In this document: one piece after another, positions 39,695-48,955 of the stretch
How positions within the stretch are numbered: the first letter of the stretch is position 1
Layout of the letters: every line of letters starts with the position of its first letter
Origin: Cohnella sp. SGD-V74
GTDB taxonomy: Bacteria; Bacillota; Bacilli; Paenibacillales; Paenibacillaceae
Assembly (NCBI RefSeq): GCF_003001675.1
Contig: NZ_PVYW01000020.1
Span: forward strand, 62,001 to 126,000
Length of the DNA stretch: 64,000 nt
Reading direction: 5' to 3'
Notes under the pieces: generated by a model
What the model was told of the DNA's origin: nothing
The model's input: the letters and a program-made list of their open reading frames with translations, nothing else
Databases searched by the model: none
Program-made: the position numbers and the translations under genes

Positions 39695-41443
39695 TTAAAG
39701 TCCGTGAGGAAGCCTAATCCGCACGCCTGTTCCGCATCCGGGGACGCTTGCGATGTCGAGTTGCGCCCCGTCTCCGTAGTAAAGCGCTAGCCTGGAACGG
39801 ACGTTGCGGATGCCGACATGCTTTTCGTCCGCTATTTCCTCCCCGGGCCGTTCCGACAATATTCGCCGCAGCATAGACTCGTCCATGCCGCCTCCGTTGT
39901 CGCGCAGCAAGAACAACAATCCGTCCCGATCCAGCGTCAAGTTCAACTCGATGACGCCTTGCCCTTCTATTTTTTCCACTCCGTGCAAGCTGGCGTTTTC
40001 CACGAACGGCAAAAACACCATTTTCGGAATTCGGCTCTTTTCGGCTTCCCTGTCCGCCTTAATCCGGTACTGTAGCCGGTCTCCGAAACGGTACTTCTGA
40101 ATTTCCAGAAATGAGCGGATCAGATCGAGTTCCTGACCGACGGTAATCCAATCGTTGCCCCATGCCAGCGATTTGCGGAACAGCTTAGCCATGTTGCGAA
40201 CGATTTTGGCCGTCTCCTCCTCGCCTTTGATCAGACTGCGCATTCGCAATGTCTCGAGCACATTAAACAGAAAATGCGGATTGATCTGACTTTGCAGCGC
40301 ATGGATTTGCGCCCGTCTTCGCTGCAGTTCCAAATCTTTGCGCTCGATTTCCGCTACGAGCACCTCGTCGATCAATTCCCGGATTTGCCGCGTCATTCGA
40401 TTCAGTTCGGCGGACAGTTGGCCTATCTCGTCCTTCGAGTCCTCAGTCTCCTCTACCGGCATCGGCTCGAAGTTGCCGCGCTTTACCTTCTTGATCTGCC
40501 TGACGATCCGCAGCAGCCGATCGTGCAGCGACTTCGCGCCCCAGACGAGCACGAGCGTCGGCAACAGCAAGTTGACACAGGTCAAGTAAAGCGCAAGCTT
40601 GCGCGACTCCCCGGTTCCGGCCAGCGCCTGATCCTTCGGGACAACGCCGGCCAGCGTCCATCCATATAGTTCATTCGCACGCGCGTACTCTTTGGAGAGA
40701 ACTCGAGATCCGGCCGGCAGCGGCAGGTCGTCGAAGCGAACCGGCTCGACGCCGCCGATTCCTTGATCGGTCGCCAGTTCGATCGTGCCGTCGGGACCTA
40801 GCAAATACAGTTCGCCCGGAAATCCCATATTGCCGAGCGTCTGCGCGACCGCATCGCGATGGAGATCAACTTTTAGCACTTTCTCGTACTCGTCCATGAA
40901 ACCAAAGGCGTTTAATCTTCGCACGATGCTGAACGCCGGGCTGCCACGCTGCCCGTCATGAACGAATATCGGCATGCCGCTGGCCGCTTCCGTCACTTTC
41001 CCGTACCAGTCGGCGTGTCTGACAGTCTCGTCAATAAAGGCGACGCCGCCCGATCCAAGCACCGTCGGATTGTCGGTGTAAATCGTAAGGCTTTGAATAA
41101 AACCGTACACCGGAGCGTATTTCGCAAGACTGGAGCGCAGCGTTTCGTCATACACGTCCAAATAGGCGATCGGAGTGTCATACGCTCTCTCCAACACTTC
41201 GTTAATGACGCCGTCGGCATAAAAAACCGAAGAGATGCCGACGGCCGTATCGATGCGAGCCTGCAACTCGCTTTGAATCCGTTCGAGCGCCTGCGCCGCG
41301 TCCTTCTCCCTCTGGCTGCTGACGTTGTGCGCGGTCACCGAGTAGAAGAACAGGTTGGTGAGCACGATCGGAAAAAAGACCGACAAAAAATACATCAGCA
41401 GCAGTTTGTGGCGAAGTCTCACATTATTGAGGATCTCTTTCAT
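39695..41443 (-). CDS. YesM-type sensor histidine kinase
   Basis: 582 residues. Helix 1 (about 15-35), a large extracellular sensor, helix 2 (about 285-305), HAMP, INPHFLFNVLETLRMR with the phospho-His, and an ATPase part (DNGGGMDESML, GIRNVRSRLALYYGDG). It overlaps the regulator gene upstream by 20 bp, so the order is regulator then kinase. It probably detects an extracellular sugar and switches on the importer that follows. Confidence 0.93.
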   Translation of the reverse strand: MKEILNNVRLRHKLLLMYFLSVFFPIVLTNLFFYSVTAHNVSSQREKDAAQALERIQSELQARIDTAVGISSVFYADGVINEVLERAYDTPIAYLDVYDETLRSSLAKYAPVYGFIQSLTIYTDNPTVLGSGGVAFIDETVRHADWYGKVTEAASGMPIFVHDGQRGSPAFSIVRRLNAFGFMDEYEKVLKVDLHRDAVAQTLGNMGFPGELYLLGPDGTIELATDQGIGGVEPVRFDDLPLPAGSRVLSKEYARANELYGWTLAGVVPKDQALAGTGESRKLALYLTCVNLLLPTLVLVWGAKSLHDRLLRIVRQIKKVKRGNFEPMPVEETEDSKDEIGQLSAELNRMTRQIRELIDEVLVAEIERKDLELQRRRAQIHALQSQINPHFLFNVLETLRMRSLIKGEEETAKIVRNMAKLFRKSLAWGNDWITVGQELDLIRSFLEIQKYRFGDRLQYRIKADREAEKSRIPKMVFLPFVENASLHGVEKIEGQGVIELNLTLDRDGLLFLLRDNGGGMDESMLRRILSERPGEEIADEKHVGIRNVRSRLALYYGDGAQLDIASVPGCGTGVRIRLPHGL

Positions 41444-42209
41444 CCTCTTCGCTCCTTCCCGGCGGCGCTTGGCGTTGACGGCTGCGGTACTGCGACGGCG
41501 TCATGCGCTCCAGCTTCTCGAACTGCGCGACGAAATAGTTCGGCGTGTTGAAGCCGACCTGTTCGGCGATCTCGTAGACAAGCAGATTCGTAGAGTGAAG
41601 CAGCTTCTTCGCCTCCGCAATGCGAACGCAGAGCAAAAATTCGTTGAATAGCAGCCCGAACGTGCGGCGGAACAATTGGCCCAGATATACCGGATTCATA
41701 TAAAATAACGCGGCAATGCTCTTCAGGCTGATCTCTTCGCGAAAATGCGCTTCGATATAAGCTTTGACGTCGTAGATGACACCGGTGGGCGGTTCGGGGG
41801 AAGACTCTTCATCCTCCCGTTCCGGGAGGATGCCGCTCCGTTGAGTCTCGATTCCGCGCAGGGCGAAGACGAGCTCGTCCTCGTCGATCGGCTTCAGCAG
41901 ATAGTCTCTGACGCCGCTGCGCACGGCCTGCTGCGCGTATTTGAAGTCTTCGTAGCCGCTGGCGATAATGAAGGACACGGGGAACGCGCATTCCTTCGCC
42001 GCCTTGGCCACCAGTTCGAGCCCGTCCAGCACCGGCATGCGAATGTCCGTAATGACCACATCGGGCCGGTGCGCCTGCATCCAGGCCAGCGCCTCCATCC
42101 CGTTGCCGGCTTCCCCGCCAATCTCGAATCCGAGCGCGCGCCAGTCGATCAGATTTCTCATCCCCTGGCGAATGTACACGTCGTCGTCCACCAGCAGCAC
42201 CTTGCGCAT
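41424..42209 (-). CDS. YesN-type response regulator (receiver + AraC HTH)
   Basis: 261 residues: VDDD at 7-10, phospho-acceptor Asp55 (ITDIRMPVLDG), LKPIDEDELV, then AraC helices (LKSIAALFYMNPVYLGQLFRRTFG, IAEQVGFNTPNYFVAQFEKLERMT). GAGGGG precedes the ATG, which lies nine bases after the isomerase stop. The pair is therefore cotranscribed with the oxidoreductase and isomerase genes. Confidence 0.93.
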   Translation of the reverse strand: MRKVLLVDDDVYIRQGMRNLIDWRALGFEIGGEAGNGMEALAWMQAHRPDVVITDIRMPVLDGLELVAKAAKECAFPVSFIIASGYEDFKYAQQAVRSGVRDYLLKPIDEDELVFALRGIETQRSGILPEREDEESSPEPPTGVIYDVKAYIEAHFREEISLKSIAALFYMNPVYLGQLFRRTFGLLFNEFLLCVRIAEAKKLLHSTNLLVYEIAEQVGFNTPNYFVAQFEKLERMTPSQYRSRQRQAPPGRSEEDERDPQ

Positions 42210-42218
42210 CTTAACCCC

Positions 42219-43058
42219 TCACGGCGCGGACAGCCGCCATTCCGGATGGCGGGAGAGCCGCTCCAGCAGGCCGAGATACGTTCGCTTGTTGCTGTCCAGG
42301 TGCGCGTACGCGTCCCCGCCGATGCCGTAGCCCTGAAATCCGATCCACTCTTCGTACCCGAGGCGCCGCAGAAGCTGCAATAGATGGAAAATATCCAGCT
42401 CGCCCTGCTCGATGCGCTCGATCGACGCCGGCAGGCCGGCGCCGTCCGGCAGTTTGCGGCTTCCGCACAGGTTGACCGCATGCAGATAAGGCAGGCAGGC
42501 GGTCAGCGCTTCCTCCGGAGCGCGTCCGTCGACGGCGTACCAATGAAAGGAGCTGAAGGCGATGCCAAGCAGCGGATGTTGAAGCTGCCGCACGAGCCGC
42601 AGCGCGTCCTGCCAGCGCTCCATCCAGTAGTAAACGTGGTGGTACAGGGAGATTCGGACGCCGCCCGACTCGGCCGCGGCGAGCAGCCGCCGGAGCCAGG
42701 CCAGCGCCATGGCGTCCCCGGCGGGATCGGAAGGAGGCTGTCCCGCTTCGCCGGTCGTCAGGGCCAGCTCGACCCTGTCGCAGCCTTGCAGTCTTCCGAA
42801 CAGCTCCAGAATGCGGGCCGCCTCCGGATGCTCGGGCGGAAGCGCAACGTCCAGCACGACGTAGACGGCGGCCACGTCCAGCCCGTAATCGCCTCGGACC
42901 GCGGACAGCCGCTCGACGTCCCGCCACGCCCGCTCGTCCCACAGCGTCAAGTAAGCGCCGTCGTAGCCGAGCTCGCGCAGCATCTCGCAGCGCGTCTCCA
43001 GCGGATAGCTGCCGAGAGAATGATAGAAAAAAGTGTCCATCGCGTAGATTCTGTTCAT
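42219..43058 (-). CDS. Sugar phosphate isomerase/epimerase family TIM barrel (1)
   Basis: 279 residues from the ATG overlapping the oxidoreductase stop as ATGA (43055-43058); the much longer open frame runs antiphase through that gene and is not real. It has a xylose-isomerase-like (AP endonuclease 2) barrel pattern: LRELGYDGAYLTL, RISLYHHVYYW, LLGIAFSSFHWYA, YLHAVNLCG, LGYEEWIGFQG. The metal ligands are atypical (SSFHW where DTxH is usual), so catalytic status is uncertain. It probably handles an oxidised sugar or inositol made by the coupled dehydrogenase. Confidence 0.75.
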   Translation of the reverse strand: MNRIYAMDTFFYHSLGSYPLETRCEMLRELGYDGAYLTLWDERAWRDVERLSAVRGDYGLDVAAVYVVLDVALPPEHPEAARILELFGRLQGCDRVELALTTGEAGQPPSDPAGDAMALAWLRRLLAAAESGGVRISLYHHVYYWMERWQDALRLVRQLQHPLLGIAFSSFHWYAVDGRAPEEALTACLPYLHAVNLCGSRKLPDGAGLPASIERIEQGELDIFHLLQLLRRLGYEEWIGFQGYGIGGDAYAHLDSNKRTYLGLLERLSRHPEWRLSAP

Positions 43059-44158
43059 CGCGGCTCCTCCAGTTCGACGGACTGGGCTTCTCCCGTGCGC
43101 GCGCAATCGTAGATCGCGGCCAGGATGCCGAAGTTGAATACCGCCTGCTCGCCGACGATCGCGCGGGAAGGCAGCCCGGCCACCGCCCGGCGGAAATAAA
43201 CGATCGGCTTGTCCATCATGTCCGGCGTCGCGTCGGCCAGCCGGCTCGTCTCCCGGACCGGCTCTCCGCCCTCGTCCCCGAAGCGGATCAGCTCCCCGTC
43301 CTCGCCGAAGACGAGCCAGTCCCACGAGACCCCGCCCTCCGTCCCTTCGATTTCCGTCACCGTCCGCTCCTCGCCGTGGCAGCAGGCGGCCCGCTCGTAG
43401 CGGACCGGAAGCCGGCTGCCGTCCGCCAGGTGGAATTGCAGCAGCGCTCCGACATGCTGCTCCACGTCGAACGGGGCGGCGAGCGCGACGGGATGGTCGG
43501 CGCGCGGATTGGCCGTCCAGGCGTGCAGCACGTCCACCCGCACGGGCTGCAGCGTCTCGGCCATCGCCGCGATGTCGTACGGCCCCCAATCCATCAGCGT
43601 GCCTCCCCCGCTGATCTCGCGGCGCAGAAACCAGCGGCTCTCCGGCTGGTATTCGACCCCGGAGCGCGCCCGGCGGCGGCGCTGAATCCAGCTCATCTGA
43701 TAGATCCGGCCCAGCTCGCCCCGCGCCAGCAGCTCCTTCACCCGGCCGGTCGTCGGCAGGCCGGCGAAGCGCGAGCTGCAGCAGCCGAGCAGCCGGTTCG
43801 CCTTGCGGGCCGCGCTGAGCATCCGCGCGGCTTCCTCGCGGCTGACCGCCAGCGGCTTCTCGCACAGCGCGTGCCGCCCCGAAGCCAGCGCCCGGCAGGC
43901 GATCTCCGCATGGGCGACGGGCGGCGTCGCCACGATCACGATGTCGTCGTCCCTTGCCGGCTCCGCGAGCATCGTCTCCAGATCGCCGTGCGGGACGGCC
44001 TCCGGAAATTGCCGGACGAAGTCGGCGACCGCGGCGGGATTGCTGTCCGTCACATGCAGCTCCGCGGCCGCTTGCCCTTCCTCCGCTTCCTTGCAGATCG
44101 CCTTGGCGTGAAGGCGGGCAATCGCCCCCGCGCCGACCATATAAATACGTTGAACCAT
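43055..44158 (-). CDS. Gfo/Idh/MocA family oxidoreductase
   Basis: 367 residues from the ATG with GGGAGTGA upstream. Rossmann motif MVGAGAIARLHAKAI at 7-21, the CEKPLAVS signature near 98 with its catalytic Lys, and a C-terminal alpha/beta domain (GGTLMDWGPYDIA). The family oxidises or reduces sugars, inositols and amino sugars with NAD(P). It is translationally coupled to a TIM-barrel isomerase, the typical pair for inositol or keto-sugar conversion, and shares the locus with MocDEF. Confidence 0.9.
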   Translation of the reverse strand: MVQRIYMVGAGAIARLHAKAICKEAEEGQAAAELHVTDSNPAAVADFVRQFPEAVPHGDLETMLAEPARDDDIVIVATPPVAHAEIACRALASGRHALCEKPLAVSREEAARMLSAARKANRLLGCCSSRFAGLPTTGRVKELLARGELGRIYQMSWIQRRRRARSGVEYQPESRWFLRREISGGGTLMDWGPYDIAAMAETLQPVRVDVLHAWTANPRADHPVALAAPFDVEQHVGALLQFHLADGSRLPVRYERAACCHGEERTVTEIEGTEGGVSWDWLVFGEDGELIRFGDEGGEPVRETSRLADATPDMMDKPIVYFRRAVAGLPSRAIVGEQAVFNFGILAAIYDCARTGEAQSVELEEPR

Positions 44159-44196
44159 AGTGGGGTTCACTCCCGTTCGCGTTAGCCTTGTTGTGA

Positions 44197-44221
44197 GAAA
44201 ACGCGTTCCCTTAAGGGAACG
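44197..44221 (-). terminator. Terminator-like hairpin over the AraC stop codon
   Basis: CGTTCCC-TTAA-GGGAACG is followed on the minus strand by CGTTTTC. The AraC gene's TAA lies inside the loop. It may end part of the message between the AraC gene and the oxidoreductase. Confidence 0.55.
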
Positions 44222-45065
44222 ACGCATAGCCTTCCTTGGTCTTCCGGATGCTTCTGCGGTATTCGCCCGGCGTCCGTCCGACGCTCGATTTGAACACCTT
44301 GCTGAAATAGACCGCGTCGCCGAAGCCGCACGCGGCGGCGATCCGATCCAACGTATAGTCCTCGTTCTCCAGCAGCTGCATCGCCCGGCGCAGCCGCAGC
44401 GTCCGCAGCATCTGCTGCGACGATACGCCGTACACGCGCTTGAACAGACGATTGAAATAGTTCGGATGCAGATGCAGCATTCGCGCCAGATCGTCCCTCG
44501 TTATTCTTTGTTCCAGATGCTCCTCCATATAGGCGATCACCGGATAGAAGCGATCTCCCGTCGTCATCGTCGAAGCCGCGCGGCCTGCGCCCTCCGTCTC
44601 CAGCCAGCTGTCCAGAATGTCGCCGAGCAGCCGCAGCGAGAGCGACATCGCGCGGTAATCCCGCACCGGCGTCTGCGGGCGATGCCAGACGTCCAGCAGC
44701 TCTTCGAACGAATGCGCGTAAGCTTCCGCGTACTGCAGCGTCACGACGCGGCCGACCGGGAAACGGCGAAAAAAATCGAGCTGCGGCTCCCCTTTGACGT
44801 CGAGCAGCATCCACAGATGGACGCCCCGGCCGACCGCGATTTCCGTAAAAGGAACGTTCGGCGGGTGGATCATGACGTCCCCGGTCTCCGCATGGCTCGT
44901 CATCCCGGACGAACGCATCTCCACGCTGCCCTCCAGCACGAACGATACCGTCCAGTGCGGCTTGATCATCTCCAGGCGGAAGGAGTCGTAAGCGGCTTTC
45001 TCTACGTGGTACAGCGCAAAGTCCAACGTTTCCTTAACGCTCAGCGGCTCTCGCACGATCTTCAC
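44211..45065 (-). CDS. AraC family transcriptional regulator
   Basis: 284 residues with a cupin sensor (PHWTVSFVLEGSVEMRSSG, TGDVMIHPPNVPF) and a double helix-turn-helix (DLARMLHLHPNYFNRLFKRVYG, IAAACGFGDAVYFSKVFKSSVGRTP). It follows a TIM-barrel isomerase by 12 bases inside the sugar locus. It is a likely local activator for the glycoside genes. Confidence 0.9.
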   Translation of the reverse strand: MKIVREPLSVKETLDFALYHVEKAAYDSFRLEMIKPHWTVSFVLEGSVEMRSSGMTSHAETGDVMIHPPNVPFTEIAVGRGVHLWMLLDVKGEPQLDFFRRFPVGRVVTLQYAEAYAHSFEELLDVWHRPQTPVRDYRAMSLSLRLLGDILDSWLETEGAGRAASTMTTGDRFYPVIAYMEEHLEQRITRDDLARMLHLHPNYFNRLFKRVYGVSSQQMLRTLRLRRAMQLLENEDYTLDRIAAACGFGDAVYFSKVFKSSVGRTPGEYRRSIRKTKEGYASFP

Positions 45066-45077
45066 CCCGACGGCGAA

Positions 45078-45896
45078 TCACTTGACCGCGGCCGCCAGCT
45101 CGCCGCGAACGAACGCGCCGTTGTCCAGCGTCACCCGATCCGGCTCCGACTCCGCGGCCGCCGATTCTTCCTCCACCATAATCCAGCCCTTGTAGCCGCT
45201 CTCGCGCAGGTAAGCGGCGATCCGGACGTGATCGATCGAGCCTTGCCCGAGCGCCGTCCACGCTCCGCCGTCCCGTTCCCAATCCTTGAAATGAACGTGC
45301 CGGATGAGCGGCCGGTAACGCTGCATCACCCGCTCCGGGTCCATGCCGCCGCGGGCGATATGGCCCGTATCCGGCGCATAGCCGCAATAACGCGGATCGA
45401 GTCCGTCGAGCAGCACGCGATAGTCCTCCTCCGTGCGGAAGACGGAGCCGGACGGGGAATTCGGATGGAAGGCGCAGCCGACGCCGGCTTCGTGCGCCCG
45501 GCGGGCGACGGCGTTCGCATGGGCGAGGGCCCGACGCTGCCGCTCGGCCAGCTCGGAGCGGTCGGAGCCGGGAAGCTGAACAAGCGTCAGCAGACTGCCG
45601 GGGAACGTCCGCATATAGCCGATGACGCGATCCGCCTCTTCGCGCTCCTCGTCCGTCTCCTCCGCCTGCCGCCAAGGCAGCGCCAGGCAGAGCGCGCCCA
45701 GCTTCAGTCCCCGGCGGTCCAGCGCCTCCAACAGCGCCTCCGGCTCGGTGCGGTAGCGGCCGAGCATGCACACCTCCGGCTCGACGCCCTCGCCGCCCGC
45801 CCGGGCGATCACGTCGAGAATATCGTCCAGCCGGTCGCGATACTTCTCGTAGGACATCTGCCACGTATACGTCTGATAGCCGAATCGGATGCTCAT
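45078..45896 (-). CDS. Sugar phosphate isomerase/epimerase family TIM barrel (2)
   Basis: 272 residues from an ATG overlapping the upstream stop (ATGA, 45893-45896). Xylose-isomerase-like barrel: GGEGVEPEVCMLG, GVGCAFHPNSPS, CGYAPDTGHIARGGMDP, IRHVHFKDWERDG and GWIMVEEES. The Asp/His/Glu metal residues (PDTGH, HVHFKD, EEE) are in place, as in IolE/IolI/MocC-like proteins. Inosose dehydratase or keto-sugar epimerase activity is possible; the exact reaction is unknown. Confidence 0.85.
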   Translation of the reverse strand: MSIRFGYQTYTWQMSYEKYRDRLDDILDVIARAGGEGVEPEVCMLGRYRTEPEALLEALDRRGLKLGALCLALPWRQAEETDEEREEADRVIGYMRTFPGSLLTLVQLPGSDRSELAERQRRALAHANAVARRAHEAGVGCAFHPNSPSGSVFRTEEDYRVLLDGLDPRYCGYAPDTGHIARGGMDPERVMQRYRPLIRHVHFKDWERDGGAWTALGQGSIDHVRIAAYLRESGYKGWIMVEEESAAAESEPDRVTLDNGAFVRGELAAAVK

Positions 45897-46795
45897 CTCC
45901 GCTTCGCCTCCCCGATCGCGCGGCGTATGAACGGAACCGCCCGCCGTCCCCATTCCTCGGCCTGCGCGTTAAAGCAGTAATCGACGCACCACCATTCCAG
46001 CGGCGCGACGACGGGCTCCATCGCCGCCAGAAAAGCGGGAAAATCGATGCGTCCCGCGCCGAACTCGGCATGCGTGCTCGTCTCGTCGTCGTGCAGCGTG
46101 CCGTCGGAATCGATCAGATGGAAATGTCCGATCGTATCGCGCAGCAGGTCGGCGTATTCGATAATGCCGCCGGGCAGCGTCTCCCTCTCCCCCGTCTGTC
46201 TGGCGCCGGCCACTCCGCTCATATAGGCGTGGCTGGTGTCGAACAGCACGCGGAATGCCGGATGGCCAACCGCTTCGACGAGCCGCTTAACCTCGCCCGG
46301 CTTGTTCAGCCAGAAGCCGGGCTCGAACTCCCAGACGATTCGCACGCCCCTGGCGGCCGCCAGCTCGGCGGAAGCCCGCCACGTGTCCGCCAACCGGGCA
46401 AAGCGCGCCTCGTATTCGGCGGCCGCCAGTTCGGCGGGCGGACTGACGGTGTCGACCCGGATCGTCCCGATCTCCAGGTCGACGCAGAAGTCCAAATAAG
46501 CTTGCAGCTGTGCCAAATAATCTCTCTGCGGACAGCGGTCCGGCGGAACCTTGGCGAAATCCGGCGCATAGCCGGAAATGCCGAGCCCGTGGGCGCGGAT
46601 GCGCTCGCGCAGCTCGCGCCGGCTGGCCACGCTTGGATGGCTGTCCGGCGTCGGATGCGGCGCGAAGCCGTTGATTTCCACGCCGTCATAGCCGGCCTGC
46701 GCCGCATACTCCAGCACGCGCTCGAACGGCCAGGGATCGGCCGCGAACGGACCGAACGCGAACGCCCAGGAACCGATCGATAATTTCGGATTCAT
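45893..46795 (-). CDS. Sugar phosphate isomerase/epimerase family TIM barrel (3)
   Basis: 300 residues from ATG 46795, eight bases after GAGGAG (GTG 46804 is too close to it). Barrel motifs: AAQAGYDGVEINGFAPH, RIVWEFEPGFWLN, FRVLFDTSHAYM, IGHFHLIDSDGTLHDD and WWCVDYCFN. The full metal set is visible (Glu in EFEPG, Asp/His in FDTSH, His in HFHLID). It is coupled to the next isomerase by ATGA. It lies 70 bases after the beta-galactosidase gene and likely converts a released sugar derivative. Confidence 0.87.
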   Translation of the reverse strand: MNPKLSIGSWAFAFGPFAADPWPFERVLEYAAQAGYDGVEINGFAPHPTPDSHPSVASRRELRERIRAHGLGISGYAPDFAKVPPDRCPQRDYLAQLQAYLDFCVDLEIGTIRVDTVSPPAELAAAEYEARFARLADTWRASAELAAARGVRIVWEFEPGFWLNKPGEVKRLVEAVGHPAFRVLFDTSHAYMSGVAGARQTGERETLPGGIIEYADLLRDTIGHFHLIDSDGTLHDDETSTHAEFGAGRIDFPAFLAAMEPVVAPLEWWCVDYCFNAQAEEWGRRAVPFIRRAIGEAKRR

Positions 46796-46865
46796 CGTCG
46801 TCACTCCTCGTAGGGAAAAGTAGGTTTGCTTGAAAAGATAGATTTGCCCGTAAAATAAGCCGGCT

Positions 46866-48944
46866 TTATCGCCGCGCCCGTCTGGCGACCAGGACGTCGT
46901 ACGGCGGCAGGGCGACTTCCCCGAGCAGCGGCGAACCGTCCGGCAGCGTCTCGCCCGGCGACAGAAATACGAGCTTCTGCGGCTCAGCCGTATAGTTCAG
47001 GAAAATATAAAACTCGTCCGTCCCGCTCCGCCGCCGGACCGTCTCGACCTCGCGCGGAATCCGCGCCCAGTCCGCCAGCGGATCGGCCAGGCCGAGCGCG
47101 CTCAGCAGCTCCGGCACGTTGGCGTCGGTGAAGAACGCGCCGCAGTAGACGACCCGTCCCCGTCCGACGCGCGTTGCGACGATCGCCGGCTCCCCGCGGT
47201 AGTAGTCGGCGTCATAGCGCGCCAGCACTTCGGCTTCCGGCGAGAACGGGCGCAAGATTTCGTTGAAATGCGGGGCGGCTGCGCTAACCCCCGAAGACGC
47301 GTAGGTCATCGTCGACGATGTATCCCGCACCATCGTGAATTCGGCCGCCTCCGTCCCGGTCAGCTCGCGCAGCACGCCCGGAAACGGCAGGCTGTAGCAG
47401 CGGTTCGTCCGATCCTTGTAGCCGGCCCGCGGCCCGAAGACGATGATGCCGCCCTCCTCCGCGTAGCGGCGCAGCAGCGCGACGTCCTCTTCGGCCAGCA
47501 ACTGGGCGTTCGGATAAAACAGCGCCTTGTACGGGCGAAGCCGCTCCGGATCGCGCATAGGGCGCAGCGACAGCTGGTCGGCGTTCAGATGAAGCTCGGT
47601 CAGTCCGCGGAACAGGCTTTCCTCGCTCTCCCACTCGAACGGTCCGATATAGCCTTCGATTTTGGCGTTGCTGTCGTTGTCGTAGTCGTACAGCAAAGCC
47701 GTCTCCGGGACGATCTCGCTGCCGACAAGCAGATCGCCGAGCTTGGCGATGTCGTCCGCGAACCGTCCGGCCTCCTCCACTCTGCGGTTCGGCCGGTTGC
47801 CGTAATCGTTCAACCCGTGCCACAGCGTCTCCGCGCCCGCCGTAACCGTTCTCCAGCGGAAGAACAGCAGGCCGTCGGCCCCGTGCGCCGCCGATTGCCA
47901 CGCCCACAGCCGCAGTTGCCCCGGCTTGGGCGTCGCCTGAAGATAATCTCCGAAGCCGTACCGGTTCAGCGTGTTGCCCGACTGTCCTCCCGGTCCGGCC
48001 TGCTGCTCCAGAATCATGAATTTGCCCGACATGCCCCGGACCCGGCCAAGATGCTTGGACGTCATCCGGTCCCGGTAATGCGCCGGCAGATCGCCGCGCA
48101 TCAACTGGAAGGCCGGATAGGAGTCGAACGACATGAAATCGAGCGCCCGCTCCGTCAGCTCGGGATTGTCAATGTTGCCGAACAGGCCGTTATGGGTCGC
48201 AAACCGATGCGGAGCGTGCCGCTTGAGCGCGTCGTATTGCAGCTTCGCGAAAGCGATCGCCGAATCCGAAGTAAAACGGTAAAAATCCAGCAAATGTCCC
48301 GGATTGTGATACGTCGGCGTCGGGCGCGGCAGGTCAACCTGCGCCCAATCCGAATACGTCTGCGCCCAGAACACCGTCCCCCAGGCCTCGTTCAACCGCT
48401 CCAGGGAGCCGTATTTGCGGCGGCACCATTCCCGGAACGCCGCGCGGTCGCTGTCCGCGAAGCTGACGTCCATATGGCAGTTCAGCTCGTTGTCGATCTG
48501 CCAGCCGATGACCGCGGGCTCGTCGCGATAATGCAGCGCCATCCGTTCGACGATCGCCGCGCATCGTTCCAAATAAGCGGCCGCCGTATAGTTGCAGTGG
48601 CGGCGCGAGCCGTGATGCATAACCTGCCCGTGGAAGTCCCGGCGCAGCGCCTCCGGATATTTCGCCGTCAGCCACGCCGGCGGCGCGTAGGTCGGCGTGC
48701 CGAGGATGACGTCCAGTCCGTGCCGCTTGCACAGTGCGATCGCTTCGTCGAACAGCTCGAAGGAGTAGCGGCCCTCCTCCGGCTCGAATATCGGCCACGC
48801 CGACTCGCCCATCCGCACCGTATTGAAGCCCAGCTCGCGCATGCGGCGAAAATCGTCGTCCCACAGCTCCCGGCGCCAATGCTCCGGGTAATAGCAGACG
48901 CCGAGCAAATAACGGTTCGTCCGCAGACGTTTGTCCGCTGCCAT
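46866..48944 (-). CDS. GH42 beta-galactosidase
   Basis: 692 residues, standard for GH42, from the ATG preceded by AGGGGGAA; a longer open frame upstream runs antiphase through the reductase gene. The barrel starts YLLGVCYYPEHW. Acid/base Glu153 is in WQIDNELNC and nucleophile Glu313 in MILEQQAGP. The trimerisation and C-terminal beta domains follow. There is no signal peptide, so it works inside the cell on imported galactosides or arabinopyranosides. It follows the ferredoxin reductase by 11 bases. Confidence 0.94.
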   Translation of the reverse strand: MAADKRLRTNRYLLGVCYYPEHWRRELWDDDFRRMRELGFNTVRMGESAWPIFEPEEGRYSFELFDEAIALCKRHGLDVILGTPTYAPPAWLTAKYPEALRRDFHGQVMHHGSRRHCNYTAAAYLERCAAIVERMALHYRDEPAVIGWQIDNELNCHMDVSFADSDRAAFREWCRRKYGSLERLNEAWGTVFWAQTYSDWAQVDLPRPTPTYHNPGHLLDFYRFTSDSAIAFAKLQYDALKRHAPHRFATHNGLFGNIDNPELTERALDFMSFDSYPAFQLMRGDLPAHYRDRMTSKHLGRVRGMSGKFMILEQQAGPGGQSGNTLNRYGFGDYLQATPKPGQLRLWAWQSAAHGADGLLFFRWRTVTAGAETLWHGLNDYGNRPNRRVEEAGRFADDIAKLGDLLVGSEIVPETALLYDYDNDSNAKIEGYIGPFEWESEESLFRGLTELHLNADQLSLRPMRDPERLRPYKALFYPNAQLLAEEDVALLRRYAEEGGIIVFGPRAGYKDRTNRCYSLPFPGVLRELTGTEAAEFTMVRDTSSTMTYASSGVSAAAPHFNEILRPFSPEAEVLARYDADYYRGEPAIVATRVGRGRVVYCGAFFTDANVPELLSALGLADPLADWARIPREVETVRRRSGTDEFYIFLNYTAEPQKLVFLSPGETLPDGSPLLGEVALPPYDVLVARRARR

Positions 48945-48955
48945 CCTGATTCCCC

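Noticed and set aside
43059-43865. N-terminal extension of the first TIM-barrel protein
   Set aside because: It is out of phase inside the oxidoreductase gene; the ATGA overlap at 43055-43058 gives the natural start.
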